Assembly: GCA_018971365.1 (NCBI GenBank)
Contig: JAGXAZ010000007.1
Location: forward strand, 1 to 33,564
DNA: 33,564 nt
Source of the DNA: Gammaproteobacteria bacterium
GTDB taxonomy: Bacteria > Pseudomonadota > Gammaproteobacteria > Natronospirales > REEB76
Direction: 5' to 3'
Positions 14,735 to 23,837 of this stretch are shown piece after piece. The position numbers were made by a program, and so were the translations under genes. The notes under the pieces are model-generated. The model was not told the DNA's origin. It made no database searches and saw only the letters and a program-made list of their open reading frames with translations. The number at the start of each line of letters is the position of its first letter. Positions within the stretch are counted from its first letter, which is position 1.

Positions 14735-15922
14735 GTGGATGCCAAACAAGTCGCGCGTGATCGCCTGAGCGCGACACGCAAATCGCTGCTCGAGCTGAGC
14801 CGCCGCATCCACGCGCATCCGGAACTCGGCTTCGAGGAAGAAAAAGCCTGCGGCTGGCTGGCGGAGGTGCTCGACCAGGCCGGGTTTGCCGTGAAAACCG
14901 GCGTCTGCGATTTGCCCACCGCATTTTCCGCCACCGCCGGCCACGGGCCGCTCAATATCGGCATCATGGCCGAGTACGACAGTCTGCCGGGTGTCGGCCA
15001 CGCCTGCGGGCACAACCTGATCGCCGCCATGACCGTGGGCGCGGCGCTCGCCGCCGCCAAAGTAGCGGATGACGCCGGGCTGACGATCACGGTACTCGGC
15101 ACACCGGCGGAGGAAATCGGCAATGCCGGCGGCAAAGTACTGATGCTGGAGCGCGGCGCCTTCAAGGGCCTGCACGCCGCCATGATGGTGCATCCCGCGC
15201 CCATGGACATGCTGCAGCCGAAGATCATCGCCGCCTCCATGTTCGACGTGCACTACACCGGCAAGGAAGCGCACGCCTCCGCTTTTCCGGAATTGGGCAT
15301 CAACGCCGCGGATGCGCTTACGATTGCGCAGACTTCAATAGGACTATTGCGCCAGCACATCCGCCAGACCGACCGCATCCACGGCATCTGCACCCACGGC
15401 GGCGATGCCCCCAACATCGTGCCCGCATACACCTCCGCGCGTTACATCATCCGCGGCGAAACCGTGCAGGCCATGGAAGAACTGCGCGTGAAAGTCCGAC
15501 GCTGCTTCGAGGCCGGAGCGCTCGCCACCGGCTCAAAACTGGAAATCAAGGGCGGCGACAAGCCCTACGCCGAAATGCGCCACGATGCGGATATGGCGGA
15601 AATCTACCGCCGCAACGCCGAAGCGCTGGGACGGAGCTTCGACATTCCCGCCAAGGCGCGGGCGTTTGTCACGCCGGAAACCGCGGCACGCTTCAGCGCG
15701 TCCACCGACATGGGCAACGTGTCACTGTTGCTGCCCGCGATCCATCCCATGATCGGCATCGATTCGTTTCCGGCCGTGAACCACCAGCCGGAATTCACCG
15801 CCCACTGCGTGAGCCCGGCGGCGGACCAGGCGCTCTGGGATGGCGCGCTCGCCATGGCCTGGACCATGATGGACATGGCGACGGAACCGGGCCTGCGCCA
15901 ACGCCTGTTGGCACGGCACTAA
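14735..15922 (+). CDS. M20 family amidohydrolase (AbgB/PM20D2-like)
   Basis: 395 residues from GTG 14735, chosen because GAGG stands six bases before it; ATG 14720 in frame is an alternative. Metal ligands are visible in IMAEYDSLPGVGHACGHN (His, Asp), in GTPAEE (catalytic Glu and ligand Glu) and in VHPAP. The dimerisation domain begins near YTGKEAHASAFPELG. The E-Y-D-x-L-P-x-V-G-H-A-C-G-H-N form is typical of the aminobenzoyl-glutamate hydrolase/PM20D2 branch rather than ArgE or DapE. It is cytosolic, and the exact amide substrate is open. It is the first of two plus-strand peptidase genes. Confidence 0.9.
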   Translation: MDAKQVARDRLSATRKSLLELSRRIHAHPELGFEEEKACGWLAEVLDQAGFAVKTGVCDLPTAFSATAGHGPLNIGIMAEYDSLPGVGHACGHNLIAAMTVGAALAAAKVADDAGLTITVLGTPAEEIGNAGGKVLMLERGAFKGLHAAMMVHPAPMDMLQPKIIAASMFDVHYTGKEAHASAFPELGINAADALTIAQTSIGLLRQHIRQTDRIHGICTHGGDAPNIVPAYTSARYIIRGETVQAMEELRVKVRRCFEAGALATGSKLEIKGGDKPYAEMRHDADMAEIYRRNAEALGRSFDIPAKARAFVTPETAARFSASTDMGNVSLLLPAIHPMIGIDSFPAVNHQPEFTAHCVSPAADQALWDGALAMAWTMMDMATEPGLRQRLLARH

Positions 15923-16024
15923 GTGTTGCTCGGCGTTGAACCTCGGCACGCCTTTCTTGTCCACCATGCGTCCCTGCAATAACAACGATTCCACCCCCCG
16001 GCTTTGCACAAACAGGTGATAACC

Positions 16025-17575
16025 ATGAAAAAGTATCTCAGCCCCGCATTGCTGCTGTTGCTGGCGGTTTACGCCGGCGCCGCCATCGCGGCCGATGCGC
16101 CTCCGGCCAAAGGCCCGGCGGCCGCCACCGCCACCCCGCCCAAGGAGGAAAAATCCGTCACCCAGGGAAGCGTCACGGTCGAGGGCCAGCGCGTGGATTA
16201 CGACGCCACCGCCGGGACCATCATCCTCAAGAACAGCGACGGCAAACCCACCGGCAGCATGTTCTATATCGCCTATACCAAGCGCGGCGCGAATCCCGCC
16301 AACCGGCCCGTGACTTTCTTCTACAACGGCGGTCCGGGTTCCTCGACCGTGTGGCTGCACATGGGCGCTTTCGGCCCGCAGCGCGTGGTCACCGCGGACC
16401 ACACCCATACGCCGGCCGCGCCCTATGGATTGGTGAACAACGATTACAGCCTGCTGGACGCCACTGATGAAGTCTTCATTGACGCCATGGGCACCGGTTA
16501 CAGCCGCATCATCGGCAAGGATGAGGGCGGCGCAGGCGAGCCCAAGGATTTCTACGGCGTGGATGCCGACGTGGCGTCGTTCGCACAGTTCATCCGCCGC
16601 TACCTGAGCGACAACGGCCGCTGGAATTCGCCCAAATACCTGTTCGGCGAGTCCTACGGCACGCCGCGTTCCGCGGCGCTCTCGAACTACCTCGAACAAC
16701 ACGACGATATTGATCTCAACGGCGTGATCCTGCTGTCCTCAATCCTGGATTTCCGTACTGCGAGCTTCAACGCCGGCAACGACCTGCCGTTCGAACTGTT
16801 CCTGCCAAGCTACACCGCGGTCGCCTGGTATCACCACAAGCTCCCCAACCAGCCGGCGGAGCTGCAGCCGCTGCTGCAGCAGGTGCAGCAGTTCGCGCTC
16901 GGCGACTACGCGCGCGCGCTGGACGCGGGCAACACGCTGAGCGCCAGCCAGTTCGACGCCATCGCGGAAAAGCTGCACACCTACACCGGCCTGAGCACCG
17001 CCTACATCGAGAAGGCCAATTTGCGGGTGAGCGCCAGCCAGTTCGAGCACGAGCTGCTGAACGATGATGACACCACCGTCGGCCGGCTGGATGCCCGTTT
17101 CACCGGTCCGACCATGGACCCACTGAGCGAGGTGGCCTATTACGATCCGCAGTCCGCGGCCATCAGTTCCGCCTACGTGTCGGCCTTCAACGATTACGTG
17201 CACAAGACACTCAAGTTCGGCCGCGACCGGCGTTACATCCCCGAGACCTACCACAAGTGGGACTGGACGCACAAAAACCGCACCACCGGCCAGACCTGGC
17301 CAGGCACGCTGAACGTGGCGGTGGACCTGGCGGACGCCATGAAGTACAACCCGGATCTGCAGGTGCTGGTGAACAGCGGCTATTTCGATCTGGCCACGCC
17401 CTACTTTGCCACCGATTACACCATGGACCACCTGCCGATTCCCAAGGACCTGCAGAACCACATACACATGAAATACTACAATTCCGGCCACATGGTGTAC
17501 GTGCATGTGCCGGCGCTCAAGCAACTGCACGACAACGCCGCGGCGTTCATCAAGAGCACCGATAACCTGCAATAA
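16025..17575 (+). CDS. S10 serine carboxypeptidase, secreted
   Basis: 516 residues from ATG 16025, with AGGTGA upstream as ribosome site. The signal peptide is MKKYLSPALLLLLAVYAGAA with cleavage near IAADA, followed by a Pro/Ala-rich linker. S10 features are FFYNGGPGSSTVWLHMGAFG (substrate-binding block), LFGESYGTPRS (nucleophile Ser), VLVNSGYFDLATP (Asp) and YNSGHMVYVH (His). It removes C-terminal residues from peptides, presumably in the periplasm or outside the cell. The gene ends at a strong terminator 25 bases downstream. Confidence 0.93.
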   Translation: MKKYLSPALLLLLAVYAGAAIAADAPPAKGPAAATATPPKEEKSVTQGSVTVEGQRVDYDATAGTIILKNSDGKPTGSMFYIAYTKRGANPANRPVTFFYNGGPGSSTVWLHMGAFGPQRVVTADHTHTPAAPYGLVNNDYSLLDATDEVFIDAMGTGYSRIIGKDEGGAGEPKDFYGVDADVASFAQFIRRYLSDNGRWNSPKYLFGESYGTPRSAALSNYLEQHDDIDLNGVILLSSILDFRTASFNAGNDLPFELFLPSYTAVAWYHHKLPNQPAELQPLLQQVQQFALGDYARALDAGNTLSASQFDAIAEKLHTYTGLSTAYIEKANLRVSASQFEHELLNDDDTTVGRLDARFTGPTMDPLSEVAYYDPQSAAISSAYVSAFNDYVHKTLKFGRDRRYIPETYHKWDWTHKNRTTGQTWPGTLNVAVDLADAMKYNPDLQVLVNSGYFDLATPYFATDYTMDHLPIPKDLQNHIHMKYYNSGHMVYVHVPALKQLHDNAAAFIKSTDNLQ

Positions 17576-17599
17576 CCGGATATGCCGCGGATGAAATAC

Positions 17600-17627
17600 A
17601 ACAGGGCTCTGAGGAGCCCTGTTTTTT
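17600..17627 (+). terminator. Rho-independent terminator of the S10 gene
   Basis: AACAGGGCTC-TGAG-GAGCCCTGTT forms a perfect 10-base stem, followed directly by T residues. Textbook form and orientation for the plus-strand carboxypeptidase gene. Confidence 0.93.
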
Positions 17628-17664
17628 GTAACTTACGGCATCCAGCCAGACAAACATCCGAGAG

Positions 17665-17716
17665 AAATCCCCTCGCGCGCAAAGCGCCCCCCTTTGCAAC
17701 GGGGGTTGGGGGATTT
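17665..17716. repeat. Inverted repeat with C-run and G-run arms
   Basis: AAATCCCC at the left pairs with GGGGATTT at the right, and CCCCCC-TTTGCAAC-GGGGG forms the centre. The AAATCCCC...CCCTTTGCAA...GGGGG pattern is a widely scattered intergenic repeat type. A related but less regular version lies in the ubiJ-ubiB gap (19626-19752). Confidence 0.6.
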
Positions 17717-17764
17717 CAAGAGCGCCGCGCAGTTACCGTCGTACATTTTGTTGGACGTTCTTGA

Positions 17765-17912
17765 AACCTGTCTCAAAATCCCTTTGCCCCGAGCGCAATG
17801 CGGCAAGCGCGAAGTCCAAGAGTATCAGAAAACGGGATTTCCGCTGTCGCAACTTCGCGGAGCAGCGCTCCACTACGTCCAACACGAACGGTTCGAAATT
17901 TTGAGATTGGTT
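17765..17912 (-). repeat. MITE-like repeat, copy B (148 bp)
   Basis: Begins AACCTGTCTCAAAAT and ends ATTTTGAGATTGGTT. Read on the minus strand it shares the core CCGTTCGTGTTG...ACGTAG...GCTCCGCGAAGT with copy A at 8060-8227, so the two copies are inverted relative to each other. About half of the interior differs, showing that the two are old or belong to different subfamilies. Confidence 0.65.
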
Positions 17913-17916
17913 GCAG

Positions 17917-19587
17917 TCAATCCTTGGTGTCGGCCGCGAGCGTACGGCTGCGCCAGTGGCCCCAGATCAGGATCAGGAATCCGATACCCGCCACCACGCC
18001 GGCGGCCCACAAGGGCACACCCGGCCGGCCGAGCAGCAGCGCGCCGCTTATAATCAGGGCGCCGCCCGCCACCGCGTGATACACGTGACGCACGCGGTGA
18101 CGCACCGATTCACGCAGGCTCTTCAGCTCGGCGCTGTCCATGCCGACCCGCAGCTTGCCCTCGGACAATTGCTCCAGAATCGCGTTGACTCGGCCCGGGG
18201 TTTCCAGCACCAACTCGCGCAGCGCCGGCAGGTTGGCGCGCAGACGCCGCAGCGTGGCCTTGAGGCCCATCTGCTCCCGCACCCAGTCTTCCAGAAACGG
18301 CTTGGCGGTTTTCCACAAATCCAGATCCGGATACAGCTCACGGCCCACGCCCTCGATGTACAGCAGGGTTTTCTGCAGCAGCACCAGTTGCGGCTGCAGC
18401 GGCATGTTGAAACGCCGTGCGGTCTGAAACAACCGCAACAGCAGGTTGCCGAAGGAGATGTCCTTGAGCGGGCGGTTGAAGATCGGCTCGCACACCGTGC
18501 GAATGGCGCTTTCGAACTCGCTGACGCGTGTACCGGCCGGCACCCAACCGGAATCCACGTGCAGCTCGGCCACGCGCCGGTAGTCGTGGCGGAAGAATGC
18601 CAGGAAATTCTCCGCCAGATAGCGTTGATCACTCTCCGTGAGTGCGCCGACGATGCCGAAATCCACCGCCATGTAGCGCGGATGCTTCGGGTCGTGCACG
18701 TCCACGAAGATGTTGCCGGGGTGCATGTCGGCGTGAAAGAAATTGTGCTTGAACACCTGGGTGAAAAAGATTTCCACGCCGTTCTCGGCCAGCCGCAGCA
18801 TGTCGGTGCCGCGCGCCTTGAGCGTGGCCACGTCGCTCACCGGCACACCGTGAATGCGTTCCATCACCATGACGTTGCGCCGGATGAGTGGCCAGTAAAC
18901 CTCGGGGACATACAGCAGCTGCGAGCCCTCGAAATTGCGCTTGAGCTGCGCGGCATTCGCCGCTTCGCGCATCAGGTCGAGTTCGTCGAGGATGGTCTTC
19001 TCGTACTCGGCCACCACTTCGCGCGGCCGCAGCCGGCGCGATTCGTGCCAGTAGCGTTCCGCCAGCCCGGCCATCAAATACAGCAGTTCCAGGTCCGCGC
19101 GGATCACGCGTTCCACGTCCGGGCGCAGCACCTTGACGACGACGGCACGCTCGTCTTTGAGGCGTGCGGCATGCACCTGCGCGATGGACGCCGAGGCGAG
19201 CGGTGTTTCGCTGAATTCCTCGAACACTGCCGTGACCGGCTGGTCGAGCGCCTTTTCCACGATCAGGCGCGCTTCGCGGCCGGGGAACGGCGGCACCCGA
19301 TCCTGGAGCTTGGCGAGTTCGTCAGCGACATCGTGCGGCAGGAGGTCGCGGCGCGTGGACAGCATCTGGCCGAACTTCACAAACACCGGCCCGAGATCCT
19401 CGAGTGCGCGGCGAATGCGTATGCCGCGCGCGACATTACGGCGTCGCAGCCAGTAAAACGGAGAAACATAGATGAGGAAGCGGACCGGACGGAAGATATG
19501 CGCCGAGAGGATGATTTCATCCAGGCCGTGACGCGCCAGCACGAAGCTGATGCGCATAAGCCGCAGCGTCTGGCGCGGCGTGATCAT
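17917..19587 (-). CDS. ubiB: UbiB, ubiquinone biosynthesis atypical kinase/ATPase
   Basis: 556 residues from ATG 19587 (MITPRQTLRLMRISFVLARH). The track start at 19746 translates repeat DNA and is rejected. The family's KxGQ motif is in VFVKFGQMLSTRRDLLP, followed by ASASIAQVHAA (Ala-rich loop), VVVKVLRP (lysine), FFHADMHPGNIFV (catalytic loop) and VDFG (metal site). Two C-terminal transmembrane helices (GGALIISGALLL and WAAGVVAGIGFLILIWG) anchor it, as in E. coli UbiB (546 aa). It supports the aerobic hydroxylation steps of ubiquinone synthesis together with UbiJ. It is separated from ubiJ by a 210-base repeat-filled gap. Confidence 0.96.
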   Translation of the reverse strand: MITPRQTLRLMRISFVLARHGLDEIILSAHIFRPVRFLIYVSPFYWLRRRNVARGIRIRRALEDLGPVFVKFGQMLSTRRDLLPHDVADELAKLQDRVPPFPGREARLIVEKALDQPVTAVFEEFSETPLASASIAQVHAARLKDERAVVVKVLRPDVERVIRADLELLYLMAGLAERYWHESRRLRPREVVAEYEKTILDELDLMREAANAAQLKRNFEGSQLLYVPEVYWPLIRRNVMVMERIHGVPVSDVATLKARGTDMLRLAENGVEIFFTQVFKHNFFHADMHPGNIFVDVHDPKHPRYMAVDFGIVGALTESDQRYLAENFLAFFRHDYRRVAELHVDSGWVPAGTRVSEFESAIRTVCEPIFNRPLKDISFGNLLLRLFQTARRFNMPLQPQLVLLQKTLLYIEGVGRELYPDLDLWKTAKPFLEDWVREQMGLKATLRRLRANLPALRELVLETPGRVNAILEQLSEGKLRVGMDSAELKSLRESVRHRVRHVYHAVAGGALIISGALLLGRPGVPLWAAGVVAGIGFLILIWGHWRSRTLAADTKD

Positions 19588-19625
19588 GCGCGCACGCTCC
19601 GGTACGCGCTGTGCGCAATGTGTCG

Positions 19626-19752
19626 CGCCCCCGCCTTTGCAAAATCCCCCTCTTTCGCACTTCGCAATCCTGCTGCGTGTGAAAGTCCGGGGCAGCCATC
19701 CATGGCTGCCCGCTCGGCACTCCGTGCTTCGCCCCCCTTTTTCCAAAGGGGG
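19626..19752. repeat. Composite repeat in the ubiJ-ubiB gap
   Basis: Contains C-runs at the left (CCCCCGCCTTTGCAAAATCCC), the perfect palindrome-like GGGCAGCCAT-CC-ATGGCTGCCC at 19690-19711, and CCCCCCTTTTTCCAAAGGGGG at the right. The whole can fold into stacked stem-loops. It has no coding sense; the track ORFs here are translations of it. It may reduce or end transcription between ubiJ and ubiB. Confidence 0.6.
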
Positions 19753-19797
19753 AAGCGTGGATATTGATGGGCACAGGCGTTCGCGGATTGCATTGCG

Positions 19798-20415
19798 TCA
19801 GCTCTTGCGGTGTTGTCCCGCCAGCCGTTGCACGCGCGCCGCCAGGCGTTCGGCATCGTTCCTCAAGCGGTCCACAGAGTCGAGGAAATCCTCGACCTCG
19901 TGTCGCGGCGGCAGCGCGCCGCTTTCGTATTGCAGGTATTCGGCGAGGTCCTGTGCCAGTCGCGCGCCTGCGTCCCGGCCCCAGCGCAGCAGGCCGCGCG
20001 CCAGGTTGCCGATCTGGTGCGCGGCCACATCGCCCACGTAACGCGACAGGAGTTCTTCCCAGTCAAGGTCCGCCTGCTTCAGCAGGCGGGAAAATATCTG
20101 GCCGGTTTCAGCATCGCCGTTCAACTCGATGCCGCGCGGCGGCGTATCGCCGCGTTTCAGGGCGGCTTCCAGCAGCGCAAAACTCGGCGCGCGCACCGTC
20201 AAGTCAATCCTGCCCTCATGTTCGGCGCGCACCGCGAGCTGTTCCGCCTGCGGCAGAAAATACAGCTTGAATGGCAGCTCCTTGAGTTCCAGGGCGATGA
20301 CTTTACCGTCGAGCTGCTTGAGGTCGCGGACTGCGGCGCTCGAGCCGGCGAGGGCCTGCCGCAACGCCAGTTCCACGGCGGGCGCGAGCAGCGCGGCGAG
20401 CGCCGGCGCGCTCAC
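19798..20415 (-). CDS. ubiJ: UbiJ, ubiquinone biosynthesis accessory factor
   Basis: 205 residues, close to E. coli UbiJ (201). An N-terminal SCP2-like lipid-binding domain is followed by an amphipathic C-terminal helix region ([29 protein letters not shown]), likely coiled coil. The start is GTG, overlapping the ubiE stop as GTGA. UbiJ binds isoprenoid intermediates and organises the soluble Ubi complex with UbiK (established in E. coli). Position between ubiE and ubiB is the standard order. Confidence 0.94.
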   Translation of the reverse strand: MSAPALAALLAPAVELALRQALAGSSAAVRDLKQLDGKVIALELKELPFKLYFLPQAEQLAVRAEHEGRIDLTVRAPSFALLEAALKRGDTPPRGIELNGDAETGQIFSRLLKQADLDWEELLSRYVGDVAAHQIGNLARGLLRWGRDAGARLAQDLAEYLQYESGALPPRHEVEDFLDSVDRLRNDAERLAARVQRLAGQHRKS

Positions 20416-21167
20416 AAGCGGTAACCGCGATGCAGAGCCACGATGCCGCCGCTCAGATTGAGATAGTCGCAGCGCTCAAAGCCCGCCGTCTGCATCATCT
20501 GTTTGAGCGCTTCCTGATCCGGATGTACGCGGATGGATTCGGCGAGATAGCGATAACTGGCTTTGTCGCGGGCGATCACTCGGCCGAGTTGCGGCAACAC
20601 CGCGAATGAGTACAGATCGTAGAGCGGCTTCAGGCCGGGCACGATGGGTTTGGAAAATTCCAGCACCAGCAACCGGCCGCCGGGCTTGAGCACGCGGTAC
20701 ATGCCGGTGAGCGCCGCCTCCTTGCGTGCGACGTTGCGCAGGCCGAAGGCGATGGTAATGCAGTCAAAGTGCTGGTCGGGATACGGCAGATGCTCGGCGT
20801 CCGCCTGCACATAGTCCATGTTGCCGGCGACACCCGCGTCCACGAGCCGCTCGCGGCCGCGCTCCAGCATCACTTTGTTGATGTCGGCCAGCACCACGCG
20901 GCCCTTGGCGCCCACCTGTTTCACCAGGCCGCGCGTCAGATCGCCGGTGCCGCCGGCCAAGTCCAGCGCTGTCTGGCCGGGCTTCAGGCCCGTCTGGCTG
21001 AGCGCAAAGCGTTTCCACAGGCGATGGATGCCGAACGACATCAGGTCGTTCATCAGATCGTAACGGCCGGCCACGGAGCTGAATACCTCGCCCACGCGCC
21101 GCGCCTTGTCGGCCAGCGGGATTTGTTGGTAACCGAAGTGCGTGGTTTGCTCGCTATCCTGGCTCAT
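20412..21167 (-). CDS. ubiE: UbiE, ubiquinone/menaquinone C-methyltransferase
   Basis: 251 residues, identical in length to the E. coli enzyme. [20 protein letters not shown] and [20 protein letters not shown] open the protein. SAM motif I is [15 protein letters not shown], and [20 protein letters not shown] plus [20 protein letters not shown] are the UbiE signatures. It C-methylates the benzoquinol or naphthoquinol ring using SAM. First gene of the ubiE-ubiJ unit, with a likely promoter just upstream. Confidence 0.97.
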   Translation of the reverse strand: MSQDSEQTTHFGYQQIPLADKARRVGEVFSSVAGRYDLMNDLMSFGIHRLWKRFALSQTGLKPGQTALDLAGGTGDLTRGLVKQVGAKGRVVLADINKVMLERGRERLVDAGVAGNMDYVQADAEHLPYPDQHFDCITIAFGLRNVARKEAALTGMYRVLKPGGRLLVLEFSKPIVPGLKPLYDLYSFAVLPQLGRVIARDKASYRYLAESIRVHPDQEALKQMMQTAGFERCDYLNLSGGIVALHRGYRL

Positions 21168-21190
21168 GGCGTGAATCTGCGTTTTACAGC

Positions 21191-21196
21191 ATTCTA
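21191..21196 (-). promoter_or_regulatory. Candidate -10 box of ubiE
   Basis: On the minus strand TAGAAT (five of six consensus bases) lies 23 bases before the ubiE ATG, with TTGATT about 15 bases further upstream as a possible -35. The spacing is shorter than ideal, so this is a tentative call. Confidence 0.35.
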
Positions 21197-21240
21197 GCAG
21201 TCATTGCCCGGAATCAAGGAGCCAGACACATCCCTTTATA

Positions 21241-21308
21241 GTCATTCCGGCGGAAGCCGGAATCCAGTCGTTTTTAATAATCTGGACACCGGCTTTCGCC
21301 GGTGTTAC
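21241..21308. repeat. REP-like double stem-loop
   Basis: ATTCCGGC-GGAA-GCCGGAAT and ACACCGGC-TTTC-GCCGGTGT are two perfect 8-base stems. CCAG directly after the first and CTGG directly before the second can also pair. This is the common GTCATTCC...GGAATCCAG type of intergenic repeat. It sits between DUF971 and ubiE and may mark an operon boundary. Confidence 0.8.
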
Positions 21309-21326
21309 GAATCAATCAGAGTTCCT

Positions 21327-21695
21327 CTAAGCGTTTTTGCGTTGATACCCCGCGTCTTTGAGACGCTTGAGATAACGCGTCCAGTTCTGTTCGTGGTTCT
21401 TGCCGAGATCGTAGAGCACCGGCCAGGAATACAGGCCGGTGTCGTGGCCGTCGTCGAAGATCAGGCGCACGGCGTAACTGCCGACCGGTTCGATGCCGGT
21501 GATTTTCACATTCTCCTTGCCAATTTGCAGAATCTCCTGCCCCGGACCGTGACCACTCACCTCAGCGGACGGCGAGAATACCCGCAGATATTCAAACGGC
21601 AGCGCGAATTTCTCCCCGCTATCGAAGCTCACCGTCAGCACGCCGGCGGATTTGCGCAGCCGGATCTCGATGGGATGCCGGACCGCGGTACTCAC
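21327..21695 (-). CDS. DUF971 (gamma-butyrobetaine hydroxylase N-terminal-like) protein
   Basis: 122 residues. Typical features are [55 protein letters not shown] and [14 protein letters not shown]. It matches the stand-alone version of the small domain found at the N terminus of gamma-butyrobetaine hydroxylase. Stand-alone versions next to hslU are very common in gamma- and betaproteobacteria, and some relatives are thought to act in iron-sulfur or electron-transfer contexts. Its GTG overlaps the hslU stop (GTGA). Confidence 0.93.
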   Translation of the reverse strand: MSTAVRHPIEIRLRKSAGVLTVSFDSGEKFALPFEYLRVFSPSAEVSGHGPGQEILQIGKENVKITGIEPVGSYAVRLIFDDGHDTGLYSWPVLYDLGKNHEQNWTRYLKRLKDAGYQRKNA

Positions 21696-23023
21696 AGTAT
21701 GTACCGGCTCAGATCCTCGTTCTTGACCAGCTCGCCCACCTGTTTGTCGACGTAGGCGGCATCAATCGTGACGTGCTTGCCATCCTTGTCGGCGGCCTGG
21801 AAGGACAGGTTCTCGAACAGGCGCTCCATGACGGTATGCAGGCGGCGTGCGCCGATATTCTCGGTGCCCTCGTTGACCTCGAAGGCGACCTCCGCGATGC
21901 GGCGCACGCCGTCCGCGCTGAACGCCAGCTTGACGCCCTCGGTAGCCATGAGCGCCTTATACTGGGTGGTGAGCGCCGCATCCGGCTCGGTGAGAATGCG
22001 CACGAAGTCCTCGGTGGTCAGCGCCGAAAGTTCCACGCGGATCGGCAGCCGGCCCTGAAGTTCCGGAATCAGGTCGGACGGCTTGGACATCTGGAAGGCG
22101 CCCGAGGCGATGAACAGCACATGGTCGGTTTTCACCGTGCCGTACTTGGTGGTCACGGTGGTGCCTTCGACCAGTGGCAGCAGGTCGCGCTGCACGCCCT
22201 CGCGCGACACGTCCGCGCCGTGCAGGTCGCCGCGACGCGCCACCTTGTCGATCTCGTCAATGAACACGATGCCGTTCTGCTCCATGTTTTCGAGTGCCGC
22301 AAGCTTGATCTCGTCCTCGTTGATCAATTTCCCGGCTTCCTCGTCTTCCAGCAGTTTGCGCGCTTCGCGCACCTTGAGCTTGCGCGTGCGCTTGCGACTC
22401 CCGCCCATGTTCTGGAACAGTCCCTGCAGCTGCTGGGTCATTTCTTCCATGCCGGGCGGCGCCATGATTTCCACGCCCACGTTGACCACCAGCTCCACCT
22501 CGATTTCGCGGTCTTCCAGCCCGCCCTCGCGCAGCAGCTTGCGGAACTTCTGCCGGGTGTCCGACTCGTCGGGCGGCAGAGGCTCGTTGGCAAAGCCGAT
22601 GTGCTGTTTGCGCGGCAGCAACGCATCCAGGATGCGTTCCTCGGCGGCTTCCTCGGCGCGCGCCTGCACGTGGTGTTTGGCCTGTTCGCGCTCCATCTTG
22701 ACCGCGGCCTCCGCGAGGTCGCGTACGATGCTGTCCACATCCTTGCCGACGTAACCCACCTCGGTGAATTTGGTGGCCTCCACCTTGACAAACGGTGCGT
22801 TCGCAAGCCGCGCCAGACGGCGCGCGATCTCGGTCTTGCCGACGCCGGTCGGGCCGATCATCAGGATGTTCTTGGGCGTGATTTCGTTGCGCAGTTGCGG
22901 CTCGACCTGCATGCGACGCCAGCGGTTACGCAGCGCAATGGCGACGGCGCGTTTCGCGGCCGTCTGGCCGACGATGTGCTTGTCGAGTTCCTGGACGATT
23001 TCTCTGGGTGTCATTTCAGACAT
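21692..23023 (-). CDS. hslU: HslU, ATPase subunit of the HslUV protease
   Basis: 443 residues from ATG 23023, the same length as E. coli HslU; the track's two extra residues come from an upstream GTG. It has [17 protein letters not shown], Walker A in [18 protein letters not shown] and Walker B in [15 protein letters not shown]. Next come the I-domain (about residues 110-240), the sensor region and the C-terminal EDLSRYIL, whose last residues dock into HslV. It unfolds substrates for HslV. Upstream is hslV across a repeat-filled 139-base gap. Confidence 0.97.
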   Translation of the reverse strand: MSEMTPREIVQELDKHIVGQTAAKRAVAIALRNRWRRMQVEPQLRNEITPKNILMIGPTGVGKTEIARRLARLANAPFVKVEATKFTEVGYVGKDVDSIVRDLAEAAVKMEREQAKHHVQARAEEAAEERILDALLPRKQHIGFANEPLPPDESDTRQKFRKLLREGGLEDREIEVELVVNVGVEIMAPPGMEEMTQQLQGLFQNMGGSRKRTRKLKVREARKLLEDEEAGKLINEDEIKLAALENMEQNGIVFIDEIDKVARRGDLHGADVSREGVQRDLLPLVEGTTVTTKYGTVKTDHVLFIASGAFQMSKPSDLIPELQGRLPIRVELSALTTEDFVRILTEPDAALTTQYKALMATEGVKLAFSADGVRRIAEVAFEVNEGTENIGARRLHTVMERLFENLSFQAADKDGKHVTIDAAYVDKQVGELVKNEDLSRYIL

Positions 23024-23035
23024 GCGCACAATCCA

Positions 23036-23130
23036 GTGAGGGGTTAGGGGTGAGGAGCGAGGAGTTAAGAGACAAGGCGCAGTTATTCCCTATGCTTCCC
23101 GCCTCACCCCTCATCTCCTCACTCCTCACC
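23036..23130. repeat. Heptamer-type repeat between hslV and hslU
   Basis: Left half GTGAGGGGTTAGGGGTGAGG..., right half CGCCTCACCCCTCATCTCC..., so the two arms are imperfect inverse complements. Each arm is made of roughly 7-base units (TGAGGAG/TGAGGGG). A related block lies on the other side of hslV (23764-23837). Confidence 0.65.
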
Positions 23131-23162
23131 GGTATCGGGGTTAAGCAATGATGCGGCATTTG

Positions 23163-23699
23163 TTACGTCAAAACCTCGATAGTGAGATTGCGATTCGTGT
23201 AAATGCAGATGTCCGCCGCGATGTTGAGCGCGCGTTCGACAATGGCGCGTGCGTCGAGTTCGGTGTTTTCGAGCAGGGCGCGCGCAGCGGCCTGCGCATA
23301 CATGCCGCCCGAACCGATGGCCATGAGTCCCTGCTCCGGCTCGATGACGTCGCCGTTGCCGGACACGATCAGCGAGGCGCTCCTGTCGGCCACACACAGC
23401 AGCGCTTCCAGGCGCCGCAGCATGCGTTCGGTGCGCCAGTCCTTGGCGAGTTCCACCGCGGCACGCATCAGATTGCCGCTGTGCTTGCTGAGCTTTTCCT
23501 CGAAACGCTCGAAGAGCGTGAAGGCGTCGGCGGTGCCGCCCGCGAAACCCGCGAGCACCTGATCGTTGTACAGACGGCGCACCTTGCGGGCGTTGGGTTT
23601 CATCACGGTGTTGCCAAGCGTCACCTGGCCGTCGCCGCCCATGGCGACGCTGTTGTTGCGGCGCACGGAAAGAATGGTGGTGCCGTGGAGTTTGGCCAT
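23163..23699 (-). CDS. hslV: HslV, peptidase subunit of the HslUV protease
   Basis: 178 residues from ATG 23699 ([14 protein letters not shown]). The first Thr after HG becomes the N-terminal nucleophile when the short leader is removed. The track start at 23732 adds 11 non-family residues. [55 protein letters not shown] and [14 protein letters not shown] are all standard. It forms the double hexamer core of the ClpYQ protease. Separated from xerC by 133 bases and from hslU by 139 bases, both filled with repeats. Confidence 0.97.
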   Translation of the reverse strand: MAKLHGTTILSVRRNNSVAMGGDGQVTLGNTVMKPNARKVRRLYNDQVLAGFAGGTADAFTLFERFEEKLSKHSGNLMRAAVELAKDWRTERMLRRLEALLCVADRSASLIVSGNGDVIEPEQGLMAIGSGGMYAQAAARALLENTELDARAIVERALNIAADICIYTNRNLTIEVLT

Positions 23700-23763
23700 G
23701 TAATGGGTTCCGGGAAAGCTGACTGAATTCAAACGTTCGTTTATCGGTTTAGCGCCGTGACTG

Positions 23764-23837
23764 GTGAGAAGTGAGGGGTGAGGCGAAAATCAGACTTTTG
23801 CATTTTACCCCTAACACCTTACTCCTCACGCCTCACT
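23764..23837. repeat. Heptamer-type repeat between xerC and hslV
   Basis: GTGAGAAGTGAGGGGTGAGG at the left and CCCCTAACACCTTACTCC...CACGCCTCAC at the right are again imperfect inverse complements around a T-rich centre. The right arm runs into the xerC stop codon (TGA), so the repeat forms part of the gene end. Same type as 23036-23130. Confidence 0.65.

Larger units (their letters stand above)
17628..17916. other. Repeat-filled gap between convergent genes
   Basis: No gene is supportable here. It holds a G/C-run inverted repeat (17665-17716) and a MITE-like element (17765-17912), both listed separately. The latter ends 4 bases before the last codon of ubiB. Confidence 0.6.

Noticed and set aside
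17911-19767. 618-aa plus-strand ORF
   Set aside because: Antisense of ubiB; His/Gln/Arg-rich composition typical of a complement-strand shadow.
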